DNA of 14,517 nucleotides from Letharia columbiana (taxonomy: Eukaryota > Ascomycota > Lecanoromycetes > Lecanorales > Parmeliaceae). The notes below the pieces were generated by a model, which did no database searches, was not told the origin of the DNA, and saw nothing but the letters and a program-made list of their open reading frames with translations. Location of the stretch: contig NW_023501058.1 of assembly GCF_014066305.1 (NCBI RefSeq), positions 1 through 14,517 of the forward strand, read 5' to 3'. Position numbers and translations under genes: made by a program. Positions 9,396 through 14,517 of this stretch are shown here, one piece after another (the first letter of the stretch is position 1; each line of letters begins with the position of its first letter).

Positions 9396-9782
9396 TCTTA
9401 AGTTTTTTTATATATTTTTTTCAAATTTTTTATTTTAAATAATAAAAAAAATTAATTAAATATTTAATTTTATTTAAAATATCTTAATTCTAAATAAATC
9501 AATTCTAGGGCTATTTATAGAATTTTAATTTTTATATATAATACTAATTAAGTAGTACTATTATTTTTTTTAATTTTTAAATTATATTAATTATTCGTTA
9601 CGAGGAATAAAATTATAATATAAAGTTCTCTTAGCGCCGGCGAGTTGGGGGAAACGACTTTATATATAGACTTTAATATTTTTTTAAAAAATAACTATAA
9701 GACTAAATCTCGCGGTATAAGGGGCGCTATGTAGCCCTAGCTTAGGGCTATTCGAATCTAAAAAAATAAAGAAATTCTATTA
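9396..9782. other. Less mutated AT-rich zone with hairpins, no gene
   Basis: No frame is open. GC-rich words such as CGCCGGCGAGTTGGGGG (near 9636-9651) and GGGGCGCTATGTAGCCCTAG (9721-9740) stand out from the background. AATTCTA and TAGAATT (9501-9507, 9518-9524) form a small inverted repeat. Confidence 0.5.
9732..9750. repeat. 7-bp stem, 5-base loop hairpin
   Basis: TAGCCCT (9732-9738) and AGGGCTA (9744-9750) are exact reverse complements around the loop AGCTT. There is no T run directly after it, so it is not a convincing terminator. It lies about 35 bp before the un-RIPed island. Confidence 0.75.
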
Positions 9783-9816
9783 GAAAAAAAAGCGCATTTC
9801 ATTTGAATATAAAAGT

Positions 9817-9879
9817 TGTAATGGAATACGCCTCCGCGCTAAGAGCTGTTCTAATGGAATGCGGCCGCATTCCATTACA
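9817..9879. repeat. Inverted repeat with 14-bp arms (13/14)
   Basis: TGTAATGGAATACG (9817-9830) and CGCATTCCATTACA (9866-9879) are reverse complements except for one G/A transition. A third copy of TAATGGAATGCG lies at 9852-9863, so the 12-mer occurs twice in direct and once in inverted orientation within 63 bp. No flanking target-site duplication is visible. Confidence 0.85.
9852..9877. repeat. Perfect 26-bp palindrome
   Basis: Each 13-base half (TAATGGAATGCGG and its complement) is exact, with the centre between 9864 and 9865 and an internal GCGGCCGC. It can extrude as a hairpin or cruciform with almost no loop. Confidence 0.97.
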
Positions 9880-9935
9880 CTCTATCTGATAGATGAGATT
9901 AAACTAGTTCCTTTTTTAATAATTTGAGTTATTTT

Positions 9936-10037
9936 CTTAATAGATAAAGTATTCTTATACTTTCGATAAGCTAGCTTTAATTTTGTAATTTATCTATTAT
10001 TAATAATATTCTTTTCGAGAATACTTTATCTCTTAAG
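9936..10037. repeat. 20-bp inverted repeat, 62-bp loop
   Basis: CTTAATAGATAAAGTATTCT (9936-9955) pairs with AGAATACTTTATCTCTTAAG (10018-10037) at 19 of 20 positions. The interval holds CGATAAGCTAGCTT and one TG (TTTTGTAATT). It begins about 30 bp to the right of the un-RIPed island. Confidence 0.9.
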
Positions 10038-10073
10038 TTTTAATAATTAAATAAATTAGACTTAGTCGTTATA

Positions 10074-10162
10074 CTCTTTATAAATAATAGCTTAGACGAT
10101 AAAAAAAGAATAAGCTATTAAATTTAATATATACTATTACTTTTTTAATAACTTATAAAGAG
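10074..10162. repeat. Nested inverted repeats
   Basis: The outer arms CTCTTTATAA (10074-10083) and TTATAAAGAG (10153-10162) are exact. The inner arms AATAGCTTA (10086-10094) and TAAGCTATT (10111-10119) are also exact. Together they could fold as a long stem with an asymmetric internal loop. Confidence 0.7.
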
Positions 10163-10193
10163 ATTTACCTCTAAGATTTAATTTATAAATAAG

Positions 10194-10493
10194 TAATCTA
10201 AAGACGCTTAATATCGATTATAAGGCGAATATTATCTATAGATAATAATACTTATCGATATTATATTTACGCTATTAAATCTATTTTTATAACTCGCTAG
10301 CTCGAGATTATCTCTTTTTTAATTAAATAATTAATCTAAAGATACTTAATATCGATTAAAAGATAAATATTATCTATAGATAATAATACTTATTAATATT
10401 ATATCTACGTTATTAAATTTATTTTTATAGTTTACTAGCTTCTAATTATCTCTCTTTTTAATTAAATAAGTTATCTAAAGATACTTAATATTA
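10194..10493. repeat. 138-bp tandem repeat, 2.2 units, each with an 18-bp palindrome
   Basis: Units are 10194-10331, 10332-10470 and a partial third at 10471-10493. Each starts T(A/T)ATCTAAAGA and ends in a CTCTTTTTTAATTAAAT tract. Both full units keep the palindrome TATTATCTATAGATAATA (10230-10247 and 10368-10385). In unit 1 it is enclosed by exact 10-bp arms TAATATCGAT and ATCGATATTA (10209-10218, 10254-10263). In unit 2 the right arm has become ATTAATATTA. Most differences between units are C/T or G/A transitions, as expected after RIP of a duplicated sequence. Confidence 0.9.
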
Positions 10494-10498
10494 AAGAC

Positions 10499-10690
10499 GA
10501 GCGTTTTAGATTTTTTATACTTAATTATTAATATTAGCGATAGATCTTTTATATTTAACTATTAGCGACGACTAACTTAACTCTATTATTAAGTTCTTTA
10601 TTAATAATTTACTTTATTTATCTCTAGAAGAGCGTTTTAAATCTCTTATATTTAATTATTAATATTGACTAACTTAACTCTATTATTAAA
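10499..10690. repeat. Direct duplication, about 130-bp period with internal deletion
   Basis: GAGCGTTTTAGATTTTTTATA and the following TTAATTATTAATATT (10499-10535) recur as AGAGCGTTTTAAATCTCTTATA and TTAATTATTAATATT from 10630. GACTAACTTAACTCTATTAT and the next AA occur exactly at 10570-10592 and 10667-10689. The second copy lacks about 33 bp (a TTAGCGATAGATC segment) that lies between these words in the first. Confidence 0.85.
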
Positions 10691-10740
10691 CTCTTAATAA
10701 ACTTCTTTTAAAAGTCTATAGCGTAGATAAGAAAGATAAT

Positions 10741-10986
10741 AATTATATATATATAATACTTTATCGCTAGATAAGAGATATAAGATATTAAAGTTAAGTA
10801 GAACGATTATAATCTATATAATATAAGAATAAGTTATAAATAGAATTAGCGAATATATTATAAATTAAATTAATAATTATCGCGATAATTATATACTAAT
10901 AAGAAGATAAGCTATTATAAAAAGAAAAGAATAATAATTAATTAAGAATAATATAGTATTAAAGTAGCTAATAAATCTATTAAAAG
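10741..10986. other. AT-rich stretch, no gene seen
   Basis: Stops are dense in every frame checked. It could be an extension of the relic that follows, since the same frame gives charged, protein-like stretches such as LANIL and EDKLL, but this is not distinguishable from background. Confidence 0.35.
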
Positions 10987-11703
10987 ATCTATCTAAGAAT
11001 TAATTAAAGATTATTCTTATATTATAAAAACGCTTATTATATTAATTTTAATTTAGATTATAAAAATTATATTAATAAAGTCGAAGACGTAATATAATCT
11101 CTATTAAGAAGAATCGCTTATAGAATATTCGCTAATTATTATATACTCTAAAAATACTTTATTATAGATATTTTAATATTTAAATTATTTAAATAAAGAT
11201 AATAAGTAGTTAATAGATAGATATTATTTATAAATAATATAGTTTTCTTATTTATATTAAATATACGTATTTTAAAAAAAAAAAAGAAGAAGAGAAAAAA
11301 AGCTTTATAATCTTAAGTCTTTAAGAATAATTATCTCTCTTATTATTCTTATCGCGATTTTTAATTATCTCATTACTCTAATTAATCTTTCTTATACTTT
11401 AATGAGTTTTCTTAGAAGATTAAAAATTAAGATTCGAGATTTAAAGTAAAGTTAACGCTTTTTTATTTCTCGAACTTCTTATCTAATAATTTATTCTTAT
11501 TTTATTTAAAAGTCGTGAGCTTAAACTTAATTATTCTCTTTAATACTATTAGCTTTCTAATTTTAATCTTTATTAATCTTTATATAAGAATCTTATTAAA
11601 AGATAATAAATATAAGAAAAAATACTAGACGAGAGCTCTTCTAATAATTTATTATCGAAGAAATCTTAATTTAAAGAAAAGATCTCTAGAATTAAGTATT
11701 TTT
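10987..11703 (+). pseudogene. Possible decayed coding relic
   Basis: In the frame starting at 10987 this segment has below-average stop density (about 6 percent of codons over 11041-11700). It includes a 65-codon stop-free run (11431-11625), then 25 more codons after one TAG. All interruptions are TAA or TAG. The reading is mixed in character: VEDVIQSLLRRIAYRIFANYY around 11083-11145 (with one TAA read as Gln), a Lys/Arg run encoded by AAA/AAG/AGA at 11275-11301, then a hydrophobic stretch with SFLILIFINLYI. No family motif such as a retroelement YxDD box or a DDE triad could be identified. Runs of this length are expected occasionally by chance in DNA of this composition, so the call is tentative. 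No start codon or end is defined. Confidence 0.27.
11221..11240. repeat. Dispersed 20-bp palindrome, exact copy 1
   Basis: ATATTATTTATAAATAATAT is its own reverse complement. The preceding bases AATAGATAG resemble those before the copy at 11890 (AGTAGATAGTAA), so the shared segment is longer than the palindrome. Related copies lie at 10230, 10368, 13190 and 14147. Confidence 0.9.
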
Positions 11704-12051
11704 TAAAGATAAAGCTTATAAAAGATATAGATATAAGTATTAATTAAGAATCTATTAATATTAATAATATAATAGCTATTTATAATATTATCTTTATTAA
11801 ACTCGAAGACTTCTTTTTTTATACTCGCCTGTTTTTTTTAACTAATTTAATTAATATATTTATATATTAATTAATAAAGTAGATAGTAAATATTATTTAT
11901 AAATAATATTAATAAGAGTTTATTAAAATAAGATTAAGAGTTATAATTAAACGTTCTTTAATAATTATTATTTCTCTCTAAACGTTTATTTATCTAATAA
12001 ATTATTCTTTATAATTAGATTATATATATTAGTTTATTAATCTTATTATAA
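11704..12051. other. AT-rich stretch, no gene seen
   Basis: Stops are frequent in the frame of the neighbouring candidate relics. It contains a 20-bp perfect palindrome at 11890-11909. Confidence 0.45.
11890..11909. repeat. Dispersed 20-bp palindrome, exact copy 2
   Basis: The 20 bases are identical to 11221-11240 and lie in the same reading phase relative to the candidate plus-strand relic. Confidence 0.9.
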
Positions 12052-13260
12052 ATACTATTTAAATATAATTTAATAGTCTTCTATATAAACTTTATTTATA
12101 AGCTTATTTTAAACTTTATTATTATTAAGCTTTGAATATCGCGTTAAATATATCTTAACTTCTATATTAATAAAATTTTTATTAATATAAATAATAATAA
12201 TATTAATTATCTTATATATTGTTATAATCTATAAAACTTAATTATAAAAATAATTATTAATAAGAATAAAGATATTATAAACGTTTTTTTATTTAATTTA
12301 AATAATATATATATTAATTTATAGAGTCGACTATATATTTAATAATATATTTATAAAGATTATATTTAAGTAATTCTTTTATAGATTAATTAAGATAATA
12401 TTAATCTTAATACTAATAATTAAAACTTATATAAAATAACTCTTATTATTAAATTAATAAATCGTTATCTCTTAATTTCTAAGTTTATACTTTATATAAA
12501 TATTAATAATATTAAATTTTAGAATTATTAAAAGAATCTTTATTAGTTATATTATAAAGAGTTAATTATAAAAAATAATAATCTTTTAATTATTCTTATT
12601 ATAGATTTAGTAAATAAGATTAATAATATAAAATAATTTAATTAAGTTATATATAAGATAATAAGCTATATTAATATAATCGCGATAAATAAATATATTT
12701 AAATTAATTTTAATTATATTAAAGAAGTAGATAATATTATAATCTTTATACTTATAATAAAATTTCTTAATAATAATAAATTTATTCTTATTAAAAGAGA
12801 TAGAAATAAGATTATTACTTATAACTCTTAGATATAACTTATAATAAAATATTATATTTCTTAAATCTATTTCTTTTATCTTATTAAACTCTAAATTAAA
12901 AAATTAAATATATATTAAATAAAGCTAAATATACTTCTTTAACTTATATTTACTCTATTAAAGTTTAATTATAAATTAATATATTAAGAAAATCTTTATA
13001 TTAATTTAATAAGAGCTCTTATTAAAAATATTATTAATTTAACTTATAATAATATACTTTAATTAAATAAGATAAAGAATTAATAAAATAAAGAGATTAA
13101 TAAAGAAAGTTAAAAGAAAATTAAGCTCTTTATTTAAAATAATTTAAAATTTAAAGATTTTAGAGTTAATAAGTTAGATAAATTTATTAATATTATTTAT
13201 AGATAATATCTAATTATAGATATTAGATTTAATAAAGATATAATTATTAATATTAACAAA
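12052..13260 (+). pseudogene. Possible continuation of the decayed coding relic
   Basis: The frame is the same as at 10987. Stop density over 12061-13080 is about 7 percent, somewhat below the roughly 9-10 percent expected for this composition. Stop-free runs include 12052-12132 (27 codons), 12235-12321 (29), 12703-12828 (42) and 13138-13203 (22). The 42-codon run has charged pieces (KEVDN, KRDRNK) and hydrophobic pieces. The one TGA (12133) could come from TGG or CGA. No recognisable domain was found. If genuine, this and the 10987-11703 segment would form one large open frame of a transposable element, broken by mutated Gln and Trp codons. The other strand is not excluded as the coding one. 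Confidence 0.22.
13190..13209. repeat. Dispersed 20-bp palindrome, variant copy
   Basis: ATATTATTTATAGATAATAT differs from the exact palindrome by one A to G transition and is intermediate to the CTATAG form at 10230 and 10368. Confidence 0.85.
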
Positions 13261-14243
13261 CTTCGAATTAAGAATAATTTAATCTTTATTTTAAAAGAGT
13301 AATAAAAGATTAATTAAGTCTAGCGAGCGATTAATTATAAAGATTATTATTAATAGAATATAATATATAATATATAGATTTATAATCGATTTATATATAA
13401 TTATAAATAAACTCTTTAGCTTTTAAACTTTATCTTTTATAATTATTATCGCGAATATATTTAAATAGAATAAATAAATAAGATTAAGCTTATCTTTATT
13501 TATATTAATCTTATTATTATTAATTATATTATTATCTTTATAATTAATCTTTAATAATATCGCGAATTATATCTTTTACTTTAAGAGTTTAAAATATATA
13601 ACTTTAATATCTTTATTTTAATATATTAATTAATAAATTTAAATAATATAATTATTTAGAATAATAATAAATAAAGCGCTAAAATTATTAAGTAAAGAAT
13701 TAAAATATATTAGAAGATTAATAATAGAGATATTTAAGATCTAGACTTAATAATAGATATTACTTTTCTTAATAGAGCTATAGAATTATTTTATTATTAA
13801 TTAAGAGAAATAAAGATATTTCTTATTCTTTTAAATACTTAATCTTTATAAGAATTTGAGAATAAGCGTAATCTTATATTTTCGATTAACAATATATATA
13901 AATAGTTTCTAAATCTTATTTAGCTTAGATATTAAACGATCTATCTTTTATATATATAACTTTTTATTAAATTAAATCGAGATATTTAAATAAGAAATAT
14001 CTTACTTAATTAAATTATTATATATTTTTTTATTCTAATTATTTTTACTATAATCTTTCTTATTATAATCTTTATTATTATTATTAATATCTTTCTTATT
14101 ATAAATAACTTTTAATAACGAATTTAATTAAAATAATAATAAATCGATATTATTTATAGATAATATTAAAGATTAATATCTTATATAAATAATAAGAAAT
14201 ATTAATATAATAATAGTCTTATCTAGACTTATTTTATTACTTA
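13261..14243. other. AT-rich stretch, no gene seen
   Basis: No frame is convincingly open. It contains one imperfect copy of the dispersed 20-bp palindrome (14147-14166) and scattered CpG words (TCGCGAA at 13448, 13559). Confidence 0.45.
14147..14166. repeat. Dispersed 20-bp palindrome, variant copy
   Basis: The sequence is identical to the variant at 13190-13209. It is preceded by ATCG, as ATCGATATTA-type words accompany the copy at 10230. Confidence 0.85.
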
Positions 14244-14516
14244 GAATATCTTTCTAAAGAAGCGAGTTATAGATAATAAGAAGTTAGACGATAGTCTATA
14301 TCTAATATAATAGAAGAAGTAATATAAATTAGAGTTTATCGATAATAATCGAGGTAGACTTAAGAGAATAACTTAAGGGAATCTATATTTAGAAGTATAT
14401 ACGCGTCGATATAGCTAGATGAGATAATATTAAAAGAATTAATACGATTTTAAAACTTCTTAGAATTCTTTATAAGCGGTATCTAAAATATTATTTATCG
14501 ATTTAAATAATTCTTC
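14244..14516 (-). pseudogene. Possible coding relic, less mutated, cut by window end
   Basis: The right end is less AT-biased, with words such as CGAGGTAGACTTAAG and ACGCGTCGATATAG. On the minus strand, reading from 14516, there are few stops and all before the last run are TAA/TAG. The final run, 14372-14244, is 43 codons without a stop and keeps Pro, Arg and Ser codons (LLSLPRLLS, YIRYRLSSNFLL, TRFFRKIF). The first part reads EELFKSINNILDTAYKEF before the first TAA. The opposite strand also gives a protein-like reading here, so strand is uncertain. No family is recognised; the relic may continue beyond the window. Confidence 0.28.
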
Positions 14517-14517
14517 T

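Larger units (their letters stand above)
9783..9905. mobile_element. GC-rich un-RIPed island, possible Helitron-like 3' end
   Basis: About 120 bp keep ordinary dinucleotides: GCATTTCATTTG, TTGTAATGG, GAGCTGTTC, CATTCCATTACAC and ATCTGATAGATGAG all contain CA or TG, in a window where these are almost missing. The core is a perfect 26-bp palindrome (9852-9877). Eight bases after the palindrome comes CTGA (9886-9889) followed by T. A GC-rich hairpin just upstream of a CTRR end, followed by host T, is the known form of Helitron 3' termini. No 5' TC end, Rep or helicase sequence was found, so the assignment is an inference. Alternatives are a recent short insertion or the joined ends of a terminal-inverted-repeat element. 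Confidence 0.35.
1..14517. other. RIP-type AT-rich, gene-free block
   Basis: Across the window CA and TG dinucleotides are nearly missing (hand count about 25 and 30), while CG, CT, AC and GT are frequent. Simple AT pressure would not spare CpG and remove CpA/TpG; cytosine mutation targeted to CpA would. Repeat-induced point mutation of filamentous ascomycetes is known to have this preference. As a result ATG is almost absent, TGA is rare and TAA/TAG occur in every frame. Where copies of a repeat can be compared inside the window, many differences are C/T or G/A transitions. Inferred setting: constitutive heterochromatin such as a transposon graveyard, pericentromere or subtelomere. No telomere repeat was seen. 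Confidence 0.85.

Noticed and set aside
9728..9760. Rho-independent terminator at the TAGCCCT/AGGGCTA hairpin
   Set aside because: There is no T tract directly after the stem and no transcript upstream, and the setting is eukaryotic.
9817..9879. Complete 63-bp miniature inverted-repeat element
   Set aside because: The arms are good, but the flanks (AAAAGT and CTCTAT) show no target-site duplication and no second copy was found in the window.
11401..11455. Short plus-strand ORF starting at the ATG near 11402
   Set aside because: It ends after about 15 codons, has no supporting context, and is one of very few chance ATGs.
14281..14300. LDDS reading as a retroelement YxDD-type catalytic box
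   Set aside because: The flanking residues do not fit any reverse transcriptase motif, and the opposite strand reads equally well.
1..14517. Organelle, apicomplexan or AT-rich bacterial genome
   Set aside because: Those genomes are AT-rich without specific loss of CpA and TpG and would show genes with ATG starts. Here ATG is nearly absent and no gene, rRNA or complete tRNA is seen.

Overview
The window is about 14.5 kb of extremely AT-rich DNA; the first 60 bases hold 10 G/C, and most of the window looks similar. It has no intact protein-coding gene. Its defining property is a dinucleotide bias. CpA and its complement TpG are almost absent: a hand scan found roughly 25 CA and 30 TG in the whole window, while CpG, CpT, ApC and GpT stay common. 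ATG codons are therefore nearly missing and stops are almost all TAA/TAG. This is the signature of repeat-induced point mutation (RIP, CpA to TpA) in a filamentous ascomycete. The most likely source is a heterochromatic, transposon-derived block of a Pezizomycotina genome. No species can be named from the sequence.

Layout. 1-2500: AT-rich background with a pyrimidine-rich minisatellite (561-690) and a possible decayed coding relic on the minus strand (about 1020-2220). The relic carries 15-bp and 21-bp tandem repeats, both whole numbers of codons. 2553-6470: three directly repeated, diverged copies of one element (2553-3940, 4332-5890, 5897-6465), with an inner tandem duplication and an insertion/deletion difference. 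6470-7240: AT-rich spacer with small repeats. 7241-8360: a minisatellite of about 33 units of 34 bp; the unit is palindromic and has no CpA or TpG. 8361-9240: spacer with a degraded tRNA-like sequence and one half of a short duplicated segment. 9240-9905: a less mutated zone with several hairpins. It ends in a GC-rich, apparently un-RIPed island at about 9783-9905 with a perfect 26-bp palindrome, possibly a Helitron-like 3' end. 9906-10740: nested inverted repeats, a 138-bp tandem repeat containing a palindrome, and a second direct duplication. 10741-14517: AT-rich DNA that may contain heavily mutated coding relics. Six near-identical copies of an 18-20 bp palindrome are spread over 10.2-14.2 kb.

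How it fits together: repeats were inserted or duplicated, then mutated by RIP until no reading frame survived. What still stands out is sequence that RIP could not change (the CpA-free minisatellite) or has not yet changed (the island at 9.8 kb). No gene here can be shown to be functional.
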